A stretch of 64,000 bases of DNA from Hyphomicrobiales bacterium (GCA_016713235.1 JADJPN010000004.1:1-64000); one strand, 5' to 3'; positions 14,932-23,679 are shown, counted from the first letter of the stretch. Notes: a model not told the origin generated them from the letters alone. Numbers and translations: made by a program.

Positions 14932-15825
14932 ATGCCGATTGCAATTCGTCCGCGCCGCAGTGTGCTCTATATGCCGGGCTCCAATGCCCGCGCGCTGGAG
15001 AAGGCGAGGACGCTGGCTGCCGACGCGCTGATCCTCGACCTCGAAGACGCGGTCGCGCCGGACGCCAAAGAGGCGGCGCGCGAGCAGGTGACTGCCGCGG
15101 TTAAAGCCGGCGGATACGGCAAGCGCGAGATTGCAATCCGCGTCAACGCGCTCTCGACGCCATGGGGCGCCGAGGATTTCAAGGCCGCGGCGGAAGCGAA
15201 GCCCGACGCCATTCTGGTGCCTAAAGTTTCGTCGGCGGACGAGATGAACGATATCGCCCGGATGCTGGCGAGCATCGGAGCCGACGCGAAAACCCGCATC
15301 TGGATCATGATCGAAACCGCGGTTTCCGCGTTTCGCCTCGAGCAGATCGCAGCGACCGCGAAGGACGATAAGACCCGGCTCTCCGCCTTCATTCTCGGCA
15401 CCAACGATTATGCGAAGGAAACACGCGCGAAGATCACGCGCGGCCGCGCGGGGCTCATTCCGTTTCTTGCAAACTCCGTTGCCGCGGCGCGGGCCTATGG
15501 GATCGATGTCATCGACGGCGTCTATAACGACATCTCGAACATCGACGGCCTGAAGGAAGAGGCCGCGCAGGCGGTAGATCTTGGCTTCGACGGCAAGACC
15601 ATCATTCACCCGACGCATATTGCGCCGTGCAACGAGACCTTCTCGCCAAGCACAGAAGAAGTCGCGACGGCGCGCAAAGTTGCCGCTGCCTTCGAGCAGC
15701 CGGAAGCCAAAGGCAAGGGCGTCTTGCAGATCGATGGCCGCATGTATGAAATCCTGCATGCGGAAATCGCAAAGCGCACGGTCGCCGTCGCCGATGCGAT
15801 CAGGGAACGGGAAGCCGCGCAATGA
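14932..15825 (+). CDS. HpcH/HpaI (CitE-like) malyl-CoA lyase or thioesterase
   Basis: A 297-residue TIM-barrel protein of the citrate lyase beta family: RRSVLYMPGSNARALEKART, LILDLEDAVAPDAKEAAREQ (metal-binding Glu/Asp region), REIAIRVNALSTPWGAEDF, IMIETAVSAFRLEQIAATA and ILGTNDYAKE. The stop overlaps the downstream mesaconyl-CoA hydratase start by 4 bp, which points to L-malyl-CoA/beta-methylmalyl-CoA lyase (mcl1-type) or (3S)-malyl-CoA thioesterase (mcl2-type) in the ethylmalonyl-CoA pathway. The sequence alone does not separate lyase from thioesterase. Confidence 0.85.
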   Translation: MPIAIRPRRSVLYMPGSNARALEKARTLAADALILDLEDAVAPDAKEAAREQVTAAVKAGGYGKREIAIRVNALSTPWGAEDFKAAAEAKPDAILVPKVSSADEMNDIARMLASIGADAKTRIWIMIETAVSAFRLEQIAATAKDDKTRLSAFILGTNDYAKETRAKITRGRAGLIPFLANSVAAARAYGIDVIDGVYNDISNIDGLKEEAAQAVDLGFDGKTIIHPTHIAPCNETFSPSTEEVATARKVAAAFEQPEAKGKGVLQIDGRMYEILHAEIAKRTVAVADAIREREAAQ

Positions 15826-16889
15826 ATCCGGTCGTCACTACGATGAAGACGTCGGCGGGAAACTTCTTCGAGGACTTCTCGCTCGGCCAGGTCATTCATC
15901 ACGCGACACCCCGCACGATCACCGAAGGCGACGTTTCGCTTTATTCGGCGCTCTATGGCACGCGCTTTGCCGTGCAGTCGGCGGAGAGCTTCGCCAAAGC
16001 GATCGGATTTCCTCACGCGCCGGTGGACGACCTGCTCGTATTTCATGTGGTGTTCGGCAAGACCGTGCCGGATATTTCGCTCAATGCCGTCGCCAATCTC
16101 GGCTACGCTGCCTGCCGTTTTCTCAGCCCGGTTTATCCGGGCGACACGCTGACTTCCGTGTCTGAAGTGATTGGTCTTCGCGAGAATGCGAACCGTACTT
16201 CCGGCGTGGTTTACGTTCGTTCGACGGGCTTTAACCAGAACGGCGTCGAAGTGCTGGACTACGTGCGCTGGGTCATGGTGAGGAAGCGCGACGAACACGG
16301 TGCCGCACCCGAAGCGGTGGTGCCGACGCTTCCCTCCGCGATCCTGCCGGATATGCTCGGCAAAGGCCTGCCGCCGATCAATGTGCGCGAATACAATTTC
16401 CGCCTCGCGGGCAGCGAGCATCGCTTCGAGGATTACGTGCCGGGCGAGAAGATCGACCATGTTGACGGCATGACGGTCGAGGACGCCGAGCAGCAGATCG
16501 CGACACGGCTTTATCAGAACACGGCGAAGGTTCACTTTAATAATTTCGCGCAGAAGTCAGATCGCTTCGGCAAGCGGCTCATCTACGGCGGCCACGTGAT
16601 TTCGCTGGCACGGGCGCTGTCTTTCAACGGGCTTGCGAATGCGTTCCATGTCGCGGCAATCAACGGCGGCCGTCATGTCGCGCCGCTGTTCGCGGGCGAT
16701 ACCGTGTTTGCATGGACCGAAGTGCTGGATGCTCAGGAATTGCAGGGCCGCCGCGATGTTGGCGGATTGCGCCTCCGCACCGTCGCGACCAAGGACCGGC
16801 CTTGCGTCGATTATCCCTATAAGAATGGCGACGAATACGAGGCCGGCGTGATCCTCGACCTCGATTACTGGGTTCTGATCCCGCGCTAG
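15822..16889 (+). CDS. mch: Mesaconyl-CoA hydratase (MaoC-like, double hotdog)
   Basis: A 355-residue protein that should interconvert beta-methylmalyl-CoA and mesaconyl-CoA. It starts with a MaoC-type hotdog (NFFEDFSLGQVIHHATPRTI, then ITEGDVSLYSALYGTR) and carries a second hotdog half (EDYVPGEKIDHVDGMTVEDA, then FGKRLIYGGHVISLARALSF with the His of the hydratase signature). The length and two-domain layout match Mch of the ethylmalonyl-CoA pathway. It is coupled to the upstream malyl-CoA gene through an ATGA overlap. The stop directly abuts the stop of the convergent lysR. Confidence 0.85.
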   Translation: MNPVVTTMKTSAGNFFEDFSLGQVIHHATPRTITEGDVSLYSALYGTRFAVQSAESFAKAIGFPHAPVDDLLVFHVVFGKTVPDISLNAVANLGYAACRFLSPVYPGDTLTSVSEVIGLRENANRTSGVVYVRSTGFNQNGVEVLDYVRWVMVRKRDEHGAAPEAVVPTLPSAILPDMLGKGLPPINVREYNFRLAGSEHRFEDYVPGEKIDHVDGMTVEDAEQQIATRLYQNTAKVHFNNFAQKSDRFGKRLIYGGHVISLARALSFNGLANAFHVAAINGGRHVAPLFAGDTVFAWTEVLDAQELQGRRDVGGLRLRTVATKDRPCVDYPYKNGDEYEAGVILDLDYWVLIPR

Positions 16890-17801
16890 TTACTCTTCCT
16901 GCGCGCGCAGATGCGTCACGAGTTCGCGCGCAAAGGCAGGCAGTTCCTCGAAGCTGCGGACGCAGATCGTCAGATCGCGCTCCGCCCAGCTATCCGTCAG
17001 CGACACCGAGGTCACCGCCATCGAGAGCGCGGCGCGGCGCGCGGTGGTTTCCGGCACGATGCCGATGCCGACGTTGCGCTCGACCATGCGGCACACCGCG
17101 TCGAAGCTACGCAATTGAATCCGCAGGCGTAGCGGGCGGCCGATGCGCGCCGCCTTGTCGGCAAGAAAGCGCTGGAGCGCGGAGGCGCGGTCGAGCCCGA
17201 CGAAGTCATGGTCGAGCACTTGCGCGAGCGAAACGGCGGAGCGCACAGCCAGCGGATGGCCATGCGCGACCACCAGCACGAAGCGGTCACGCCGGAACGG
17301 ATAAGTTTCAAGCGCGCCTGAATCGACGGTGCCCGCGACAATGCCGAGATCGGCGACACCTTCGGCAATCAGGCTCACGATCTCGTCGGAGAGCCGCTCC
17401 TCCAGATCGACGCTGACGTGCGGGTTCGCAGCCAGGAATGACGCGAGCGCCTCGGGCAGGAATTCGGTGAGCGCGTTGGTGTTGGAGAGCACCTTGATCT
17501 GGCCGGCCTGGCCGCCGGCGAAGACGCCGAGCTCCTCGCGCAGCTTCTCCGCCTGCTGGAGCATCGAGCGGGCGTGCGCCAGCAGAATGCGCCCGGCTTG
17601 CGTGGCGGCGACGCCTTGACGGCTTCGGGTGAGGAGCGGCGCGCCCAGCGCCTCCTCCATGTTGCGGATGCGGGTACTGGCCGCTGCCAGCGCCAGATTC
17701 GCCCGCTCCGCGCCATGGGTGATCGAGCCCGCGTCGATGACGTGGCGAAACAGGCTGAGGTCAGCAAGATCGAAACGCACGAGCCCTCGCTGGTATGCCA
17801 A
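16890..17801 (-). CDS. LysR-family transcriptional regulator
   Basis: A 303-residue regulator: an N-terminal winged helix-turn-helix (LADLSLFRHVIDAGSITHGA, then LALAAASTRIRNMEEALGAP and LLTRSRQGVAATQAG) followed by a periplasmic-binding-like effector domain (GQIKVLSNTNALTEFLPEAL and on). It diverges from sdhC across 178 bp and converges on mch, so it could control either its own divergent neighbour sdhCDAB or the malyl-CoA pair; LysR proteins commonly bind between divergent genes. The effector is not predictable from the sequence. Confidence 0.92.
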   Translation of the reverse strand: MAYQRGLVRFDLADLSLFRHVIDAGSITHGAERANLALAAASTRIRNMEEALGAPLLTRSRQGVAATQAGRILLAHARSMLQQAEKLREELGVFAGGQAGQIKVLSNTNALTEFLPEALASFLAANPHVSVDLEERLSDEIVSLIAEGVADLGIVAGTVDSGALETYPFRRDRFVLVVAHGHPLAVRSAVSLAQVLDHDFVGLDRASALQRFLADKAARIGRPLRLRIQLRSFDAVCRMVERNVGIGIVPETTARRAALSMAVTSVSLTDSWAERDLTICVRSFEELPAFARELVTHLRAQEE

Positions 17802-17979
17802 TCCTTCGCTTTTCGCGAAGGATTACTACGCCAAATAAGGCTTGTGGGGAAGATCAGCCCGAATATGGTTCGCGGATCACGAAGTCAGAGCCTTTCCAAA
17901 CTAGTGGATTGCCCAGACTTCCGATTGCAGCGCCGCGCCTTGCGGCCAATTCTCCGGCGCTTCCGACAGAGAGCCAGCA

Positions 17980-18375
17980 ATGACAGATACACCTGCGCGC
18001 CAGCGTCCGCTTTCGCCGCATCTGACGATCTATCGCCTGACCTGGACCATGGCGATGTCGGTCGTTCACCGCATCACGGGCTGCGCGCTCTACTTCGGAA
18101 CGCTTCTTCTCGCCTGGTGGCTCCTCGCCGCCGCGACTGGTGCGAAATATTTCGACACCGCCAACGCCTTCTTCGGCAGCTGGTTCGGGCAGCTCATCCT
18201 GCTCGGCTACACGTGGGCGCTTGTGCATCACATGCTGGGCGGCATCCGCCATTTCATCTGGGACACCGGCCGCGGCTTCGGCCCCGAGCGGCAATCGCTC
18301 GCGCGCATGACGCTGATCGGCTCGGTCTCGATCACCATTCTCCTGTGGGCGCTTGCGCTCGTGCTGCGGAGCTAA
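17980..18375 (+). CDS. sdhC: Succinate dehydrogenase cytochrome b556 subunit
   Basis: Membrane anchor that, with SdhD, binds heme b and ubiquinone for complex II; 131 residues. It begins with the family motif RPLSPHLTIYRLTWTMAMSV, where SVVHRITG contributes to quinone binding, has three hydrophobic helices, and carries the heme ligand region LVHHMLGGIRHFIWD. It is the first gene of sdhC-D-A-orf-B, transcribed divergently from lysR. sdhD follows after 3 bp. Confidence 0.96.
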   Translation: MTDTPARQRPLSPHLTIYRLTWTMAMSVVHRITGCALYFGTLLLAWWLLAAATGAKYFDTANAFFGSWFGQLILLGYTWALVHHMLGGIRHFIWDTGRGFGPERQSLARMTLIGSVSITILLWALALVLRS

Positions 18376-18378
18376 GCA

Positions 18379-18753
18379 ATGCGCACACCTCTCTCCCGCA
18401 TTCGCGGTCTTGGCTCGGCGCATCACGGTACCGAGCACTTCTGGCTCCAGCGCCTGACCGCCGCCGCGAACGTACTTCTGCTCGTCGTGCTGATCGGTAT
18501 CGTCGTGACGCTGGTCGGCCGCAGCCATGCCACCGTGATTGCGACGCTCTCGAAGCCGCTTGTTTCCGTTTTGCTCGTCGCCGCGATCATCTCGGTCGCG
18601 ATCCATATGCGGCTCGGCATGCAAGTCGTCATCGAAGATTACGTTCACTCCGAATTCCGCAAGATCCTGCTCCTGATGCTGAACACGTTCTTTGCATGGG
18701 GCGTAGGACTTTCCTCGATCTTCGCCGTTCTCAAAATTTCCTTCGGACCCTAG
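18379..18753 (+). CDS. sdhD: Succinate dehydrogenase membrane anchor subunit
   Basis: Second hydrophobic anchor of complex II; 124 residues with three predicted helices. It starts RTPLSRIRGLGSAHHGTEHF, the alphaproteobacterial SdhD motif ending in WLQRLTA, and contains HMRLGMQVVIEDYVHSEFRK with the His and Asp-Tyr residues near heme b and quinone. It lies 3 bp after sdhC and 6 bp before sdhA, so it is tightly cotranscribed. Confidence 0.95.
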   Translation: MRTPLSRIRGLGSAHHGTEHFWLQRLTAAANVLLLVVLIGIVVTLVGRSHATVIATLSKPLVSVLLVAAIISVAIHMRLGMQVVIEDYVHSEFRKILLLMLNTFFAWGVGLSSIFAVLKISFGP

Positions 18754-18759
18754 AAGCAC

Positions 18760-20565
18760 ATGACCGCGATCAACGGACGCGCCTATCCGATCACCGAACA
18801 TCTCTATGACGTCGTTGTCGTCGGCGCCGGTGGCGCCGGCTTGCGCGCGGTTGTCGGTTGCGCCGAGGCGGGCCTGAAAACGGCCTGTATTTCCAAGGTT
18901 TTCCCGACTCGCTCGCATACGGTCGCGGCGCAAGGCGGTATCTCCGCCGCGCTCGGCAATAACGGCGAGGACGACTGGCGCTGGCACATGTACGACACCG
19001 TGAAAGGGTCGGACTGGCTCGGGGATCAGGACGCGATCGAATATCTTTGCCGCAACGCGCCGCAGGCGGTCTACGAACTCGAGCACTGGGGCGTGCCGTT
19101 CTCGCGCACCGAAGCCGGTAAAATCTATCAGCGCCCGTTCGGCGGCATGACCACGCATTACGGCAAGGGTACTGCGCAGCGCACCTGCGCTGCCGCCGAC
19201 CGCACAGGCCATGCGATCCTGCACACGCTTTACGGCGCTGCGCTGAAGCACCGCGCGGAATTCTTCATCGAATACTTCGTGCTTGATCTGCTGATGAACG
19301 ACGACGGCGAATGCTGTGGCGTGCTCGCCCTGAAAATGGACGACGGCACGCTGCATCGCTTCCGCTCGCACGAGACGGTACTGGCGACCGGCGGTTATGG
19401 CCGCGCTTATTTCTCCTGCACGTCCGCGCATACCTGCACCGGCGACGGCAATGCCATGGTGCTGCGTGCGGGCCTGCCGCTTCAGGACATGGAATTCGTG
19501 CAGTTCCATCCGACCGGCATTTACGGCGCGGGCTGCCTCATCACCGAAGGCTCACGCGGCGAGGGCGGTTATCTCGTCAACTCCGAAGGCGAGCGCTTCA
19601 TGGAGCGCTATGCGCCTTCGGCGAAGGATCTTGCTTCGCGCGACGTCGTTTCGCGCTCGATGACCATCGAAATCCGCGAAGGCCGCGGTGTCGGCAAGAA
19701 CAAAGACCACATCTATCTGCATCTCGATCACCTCGATCCGGAGGTGTTGCACGAGCGTCTGCCCGGCATCTCCGAATCCGCGCGCATCTTTGCGGGTGTC
19801 GACGTCACGAAAGAGCCGATTCCGGTCATTCCGACCGTGCACTACAACATGGGCGGCATTCCCACGAACCCGTATGGCGAAGTCGTCACCAAGAAGAACG
19901 GCGATCCCGACACCATCGTGAAGGGGCTAATGGCGATTGGTGAGGCTGCCTGTGTTTCGGTGCATGGCGCGAATCGTCTCGGCTCCAATTCGCTTATCGA
20001 TCTTGTCGTATTCGGCCGCGCCGCTGCCGACCGCTGCGCGCAGAAGCTCACCCCCAACGACAAGCACATGATGCTCGCGAGCGCAGCGACCGAGAAGGCG
20101 CTGACCCGCTTCGACCAATTGCGTCATGCCAAGGGTTCGACCTCGACCGCCGATCTGCGCCTCAACATGCAGAAGGTGATGCAGACCAACTGCGCGGTGT
20201 TCCGCACCAGCGAGATTCTCGACGAGGGCCACAAGCTCATTCACGGCGTGTTCGGCGGCGCTGGCGACGTGAAGGTCACCGACCGTTCGCTGGTCTGGAA
20301 TACGGATCTGATCGAGACGCTCGAATTCGACAACCTGATCAGTCAGGCCGTCGTGACCATGGACTCGGCGCTGAACCGGACCGAGTCGCGCGGCGCACAC
20401 GCCCGCGAGGATTTCCCCGATCGCGACGACAAGGACTGGATGAAACACACGCTGAGCTGGGTCGATTTCGAAACCAAGAAGGTCGCGATCGATTACCGCC
20501 CTGTGCACACCTACACGCTGACGAACGAAATCCAGTACATCGAGCCGAAGGCGCGGGTTTACTAA
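18760..20565 (+). CDS. sdhA: Succinate dehydrogenase flavoprotein subunit
   Basis: Catalytic subunit that oxidises succinate to fumarate and passes electrons to SdhB; 601 residues with covalent FAD. Marks are the dinucleotide fold VVVVGAGGAGLRAVVG, the FAD-linked His in FPTRSHTVAAQGGISAALGN, the active-site stretch MEFVQFHPTGIYGAGCLITE and GSRGEGG, and HGANRLGSNSLIDLVVFGRA. The C-terminus (VAIDYRPVHTYTL) is complete. The stop codon touches the start of the small gene at 20566, so the next frame is translationally linked. Confidence 0.98.
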   Translation: MTAINGRAYPITEHLYDVVVVGAGGAGLRAVVGCAEAGLKTACISKVFPTRSHTVAAQGGISAALGNNGEDDWRWHMYDTVKGSDWLGDQDAIEYLCRNAPQAVYELEHWGVPFSRTEAGKIYQRPFGGMTTHYGKGTAQRTCAAADRTGHAILHTLYGAALKHRAEFFIEYFVLDLLMNDDGECCGVLALKMDDGTLHRFRSHETVLATGGYGRAYFSCTSAHTCTGDGNAMVLRAGLPLQDMEFVQFHPTGIYGAGCLITEGSRGEGGYLVNSEGERFMERYAPSAKDLASRDVVSRSMTIEIREGRGVGKNKDHIYLHLDHLDPEVLHERLPGISESARIFAGVDVTKEPIPVIPTVHYNMGGIPTNPYGEVVTKKNGDPDTIVKGLMAIGEAACVSVHGANRLGSNSLIDLVVFGRAAADRCAQKLTPNDKHMMLASAATEKALTRFDQLRHAKGSTSTADLRLNMQKVMQTNCAVFRTSEILDEGHKLIHGVFGGAGDVKVTDRSLVWNTDLIETLEFDNLISQAVVTMDSALNRTESRGAHAREDFPDRDDKDWMKHTLSWVDFETKKVAIDYRPVHTYTLTNEIQYIEPKARVY

Positions 20566-20799
20566 ATGAAACTCGCGCTGGTTTCGGACGGGAACGATTT
20601 TGGCATTTATGAAGATGCCGCGTGGAAGGCGGGCAAAGCCACAAAGCTGGCTTCGCTGAACCGCAACCAGGCGGACTTCAGCATCGAGCCGGCGGCGGAT
20701 GCGCCGAATGCCCTGCCTACGGGCGAGTTTCAGACGCTTAACGACGCCCTGATCGCACTGCGCGAAGCAGGATTTGAATTCGAGAGATACGAGAAATAG
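20566..20799 (+). CDS. Uncharacterised 77-residue protein inside the sdh operon
   Basis: ATG 20566 follows the sdhA stop (TAA 20563-20565) with no spacer, and the frame ends 2 bp before sdhB, so it lies wholly inside the operon. The protein is soluble, with no signal or membrane segment; it starts MKLALVSDGNDFGIYEDAAW and ends ALREAGFEFERYEK. The composition is ordinary and acidic. I do not recognise the family. Its position suggests a role in complex II assembly or FeS/FAD maturation, which is inference; the known flavinylation factor SdhE looks different. Confidence 0.72.
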   Translation: MKLALVSDGNDFGIYEDAAWKAGKATKLASLNRNQADFSIEPAADAPNALPTGEFQTLNDALIALREAGFEFERYEK

Positions 20800-20801
20800 C
20801 C

Positions 20802-21581
20802 ATGGTCGAACTTACGCTGCCGAAAAACTCCCGCGTGGTCGAAGGCAAGACCTGGCCGAAGCCGGAAGGCGCGACCAATATCGAGGAACTGCGCGTCTAT
20901 CGCTACGACCCCGATCAGGACGCCAATCCGCGCATCGATACATTTTATGTCGACCTCGACGATTGCGGGCCGATGGTGCTGGACGCGCTTCTGTGGATCA
21001 AGAACAACGTCGATTCGACTCTGACTTTCCGCCGTTCGTGCCGCGAAGGCATCTGCGGTTCCTGCTCGATGAATATCGACGGCACCAACACGCTCGCCTG
21101 CACGTGCGGCATGGACGAGATCAAAGGCACGGTGAAAATCTATCCGCTGCCGCATATGGCCGTGGTGAAGGACCTGGTGCCGGATTTGACGGGCTTCTAC
21201 GCGCAACACGCCTCGATCGAACCCTGGCTCAAGACCACGACGCCGGAGCCTTCCGCCGAATGGAAGCAGAGCCATGAAGACCGCGAGAAACTCGACGGAC
21301 TTTACGAGTGCATTCTCTGCGCCTGCTGCTCGGCTTCCTGCCCGAGCTACTGGTGGAATTCGGATCGCTATATCGGCCCCGCCGCGCTGTTGCAGGCGCA
21401 GCGCTGGATCGTGGACAGCCGGGATGAAGCGACCGGGGAGCGGTTAGACAATCTCGAAGACCCGTTCCGGCTTTATCGCTGCCATACCATCATGAATTGC
21501 GCGAACACCTGCCCGAAGGGACTGAACCCGGCCAAGGCGATCGCGGAAATCAAGAAGAAGATGGTGACGCGCCAGCTTTAA
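20802..21581 (+). CDS. sdhB: Succinate dehydrogenase iron-sulfur subunit
   Basis: Electron-transfer subunit of complex II; 259 residues. The N-terminal ferredoxin domain binds 2Fe-2S through FRRSCREGICGSCSMNIDG and LACTCGM; the C-terminal domain binds 4Fe-4S and 3Fe-4S through YECILCACCSASCPSYWW and YRCHTIMNCANTCPKGLNPA. The order CysA-CysB-CysC is complete. It is the last gene of the operon and a minus-strand gene converges 12 bp later. Confidence 0.98.
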   Translation: MVELTLPKNSRVVEGKTWPKPEGATNIEELRVYRYDPDQDANPRIDTFYVDLDDCGPMVLDALLWIKNNVDSTLTFRRSCREGICGSCSMNIDGTNTLACTCGMDEIKGTVKIYPLPHMAVVKDLVPDLTGFYAQHASIEPWLKTTTPEPSAEWKQSHEDREKLDGLYECILCACCSASCPSYWWNSDRYIGPAALLQAQRWIVDSRDEATGERLDNLEDPFRLYRCHTIMNCANTCPKGLNPAKAIAEIKKKMVTRQL

Positions 21582-21593
21582 GCGGCGCGTCTC

Positions 21594-21890
21594 TTATCCT
21601 CCGTCGATCCGGCTGCGTGCGCGGAAGGGCCAGCCCTTCAGCAGGCGCATCATGCCGAACACAAGCACGATACACGACGCGAACACCGGCAGGATCACGA
21701 CGCCGAGGACGATGCCCCAGATCAGCCAGGCCATGGTGCCGCCGCCGGGAACGATGGGAAGCAGTGCGTTATAGAGAGATGCGGAGACGACCAGCGCTAC
21801 GGTCTTGAGCGCCGCCAGCACGAGCGCAACAGCGACCAAGGCGGCCGCGCCAATCCAGAAAACGAAAAAGACCCGTAACAAAGAGCGCAT
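21594..21890 (-). CDS. Small membrane protein with two transmembrane helices
   Basis: A 98-residue protein from the ATG at 21890; the longer frame to 22034 would add 48 polar residues that do not look native. Two hydrophobic segments are evident: VFFVFWIGAAALVAVALVLA and AWLIWGIVLGVVILPVFASC, then a short basic end (RARSRIDGG). No motif is recognised. It converges on sdhB and its function is unknown. Confidence 0.5.
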   Translation of the reverse strand: MRSLLRVFFVFWIGAAALVAVALVLAALKTVALVVSASLYNALLPIVPGGGTMAWLIWGIVLGVVILPVFASCIVLVFGMMRLLKGWPFRARSRIDGG

Positions 21891-22061
21891 GCAGGCGGCC
21901 GAAGTCAGCTTCGATGCCGTCTTTATAGTTCTCGACCCGTTAAGAAGCGGGAAACGCAACCTCGTAGCGGAGGTTAACGGGGCAAGGCATGGCCGAAAAA
22001 GCTGATGGCCGCATGCCTTTCGGCATACGGCCATCTGAAACTAATCGCGAATAGCGAAGAG

Positions 22062-22157
22062 TTACATCGCCTTCTTCTTCTTGCGACGCTTCTTGGTCTT
22101 CTTCGCTTTGGCCTTCTTGGCCTTCTTCGCTTTGGCCTTCTTACGACGTTTTGCCAT
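22062..22157 (-). CDS. Lysine-rich 31-residue basic microprotein
   Basis: ATG 22157 is preceded by AAGAGGC and opens MAKRRKKAKAKKAKKAKAKK, then TKKRRKKKKAM; 21 of 31 residues are Lys or Arg. Similar AKK-repeat microproteins occur as conserved hypotheticals in Bradyrhizobium relatives and resemble the tail of bacterial histone H1-like proteins. Nucleic-acid binding is likely from charge alone. A longer in-frame start at 22346 would add unrelated residues and is rejected. Confidence 0.6.
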   Translation of the reverse strand: MAKRRKKAKAKKAKKAKAKKTKKRRKKKKAM

Positions 22158-22767
22158 GATATGCCTCTTGGCGGATGTTGGGTTGCGCGCGTCAGAACCG
22201 GATTTAGCTTTCGATCCTCTCGTGCGGCGCGGTTTTGAAGTTTCCTTCGGTTCGATCCCGAAGATACCCATCATGGGACTGGTTGAGTCGCTCCTGGGCA
22301 TCTGCGTCCGAATCAAACAACCGGCAGCGACATATCGCGCATGCATTTGGCGTTTGCCAATAGGGGAAGCAGATATCGCGGTTGTTCACGCGCTGAACCA
22401 CGAGGTGTTGCGTCTCGAAACGCAGAGTCGAAAATAGTTTTCGATTGACAACATAAACTCCACGCGCGGCGGCAAATAAAAAGAAAATGCTCGAACTTTC
22501 AGTGAGTTAGGGAAAGCGTGTTTTCGTGTTTCGATTCTCGTTTGCGTCGCGCGCGACTCGAAAAAAATTCCTGCGCGGAATCGTTTAACTCTCTTGAAAA
22601 AATTATTCACAGGCATGCGAAAACGAGCGCTCAAAACGTCACTGCGAGTCATTTTTTGGCAAAACGCGCACTGATTCGCGCAAGGTGATTCGTTTTTGCA
22701 ACGCGAATGCATGCGAATTACGCGTGCAACGCGCTATTCGCGAATCAGGTTGGTGCGAAAGCGCGTT
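22158..22767. other. 610-bp gene-free region with a GANTC cluster
   Basis: No credible gene is seen between the basic microprotein and the acetyltransferase. The right half is less GC-rich than its surroundings and repeats GCGAA/TTCGC words. Eight GANTC sites, the CcrM methylation target of Alphaproteobacteria, fall between 22425 and 22746 (starts at 22425, 22533, 22555, 22578, 22646, 22673, 22687 and 22742), against about one expected by chance. A single TTATTCACA, similar to a DnaA box, is at 22603-22611. The role is unknown. Confidence 0.55.
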
Positions 22768-23349
22768 TCAGGCCGAGCGAAACGCGCGCGAGTGCGATTG
22801 CAATACCGAATTGGCGAGATCCTGCCCGTCGGTAAGCGCTTCTTTCCAAACTGAAAGCGGATTGGCGTGCGGCGCTTCGATCTGCGCGTGGCCGCCGTCG
22901 GAATCATAGGTCACGACGGCGTCGAACTTCTTGGCAATCGCCTGCATCCGCGCGTTCTGCGAGAGGAAATTGACGAAAAGCTTGGAAATTCCGCGATTTC
23001 GCGCGGCCAAAACGGTGCGGCTGAACAATTCGGTGCCGATGCCGCGGTTCTGAAAATCCTTTTCAACGCTGAACGCCGCTTCCGCTTCGCCGCCGGCGAC
23101 CCCGCGAAAGCCGCGCAGCTCTGCGACGCCACGCAGAACACCATCCACGAAGTAGCCATGAGCGATCGAGTGGCTGCCGAGCGCGTTGCGCGCGTATTGC
23201 TCGATGAAATAGTCGGTGACCGGCGTGCCGAAACGCATGCGCCGGCTCTCCGCGTCGAGGCGCAGCAGATGCGCCTGCAAGCCCACGGCGTCGCTGGCCC
23301 AGAGCTTGCGGAAAGAGATCTGCGCGTTCGTTTTTATCGTCGTCGTCAT
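22768..23349 (-). CDS. GNAT-family N-acetyltransferase
   Basis: A 193-residue acetyltransferase. The acetyl-CoA loop is in FSVEKDFQNRGIGTELFSRT (Q/RxxGxG type), preceded by the strand GEAEAAF and followed by NRGISKLFVNFLSQNARMQA. The N-terminal part ISFRKLWASDAVGLQAHLLR and YFIEQYARN resembles GNAT domains related to those fused to acyl-CoA ligases. The substrate cannot be told. It faces the GANTC-rich gap, and about 330 bp without a clear gene separate its start from zapE, apart from a TTGTTTCTTATATAG promoter-like stretch near 23510. Confidence 0.88.
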   Translation of the reverse strand: MTTTIKTNAQISFRKLWASDAVGLQAHLLRLDAESRRMRFGTPVTDYFIEQYARNALGSHSIAHGYFVDGVLRGVAELRGFRGVAGGEAEAAFSVEKDFQNRGIGTELFSRTVLAARNRGISKLFVNFLSQNARMQAIAKKFDAVVTYDSDGGHAQIEAPHANPLSVWKEALTDGQDLANSVLQSHSRAFRSA

Positions 23350-23679
23350 CGTTCATCCTTGGGTCCAGCGCGGCTCGAATCGGGCGCGCTGCCCGTCACG
23401 GAACTCATGTATGTGCAGTGCAGCAATTTACAACCTGAAGCACCCATGTCGCCGCTTGATGACGAAGCCGAGGCGAAAGCAGGGCGGGAAGGCTACTCTA
23501 GTAACTAATTGTTTCTTATATAGTATTTCTAGCGCGGGAGCGGGTTAACAAGGTCTTAATGCATGGGCCGCAGGTCTATGCTGCATCTGCGAAATGGCCG
23601 GTCGGCGCCGCCTTGCCCGTTTCTTCGTCCAAGGCTACGTCCGGCATCTACTTCTTAAAGAGAAAGGCCGCTTGCTGGC

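Noticed and set aside
17854..19509. A 551-codon minus-strand frame across sdhC, sdhD and sdhA
   Set aside because: It is antisense to three well-identified genes and shows no motif.
22603..22611. A replication origin at the TTATTCACA box
   Set aside because: There is only one box, no AT-rich unwinding region and no origin-associated genes.
22386..22712. A 108-codon minus-strand frame in the GANTC-rich gap
   Set aside because: The composition is not protein-like and no start site is supported.
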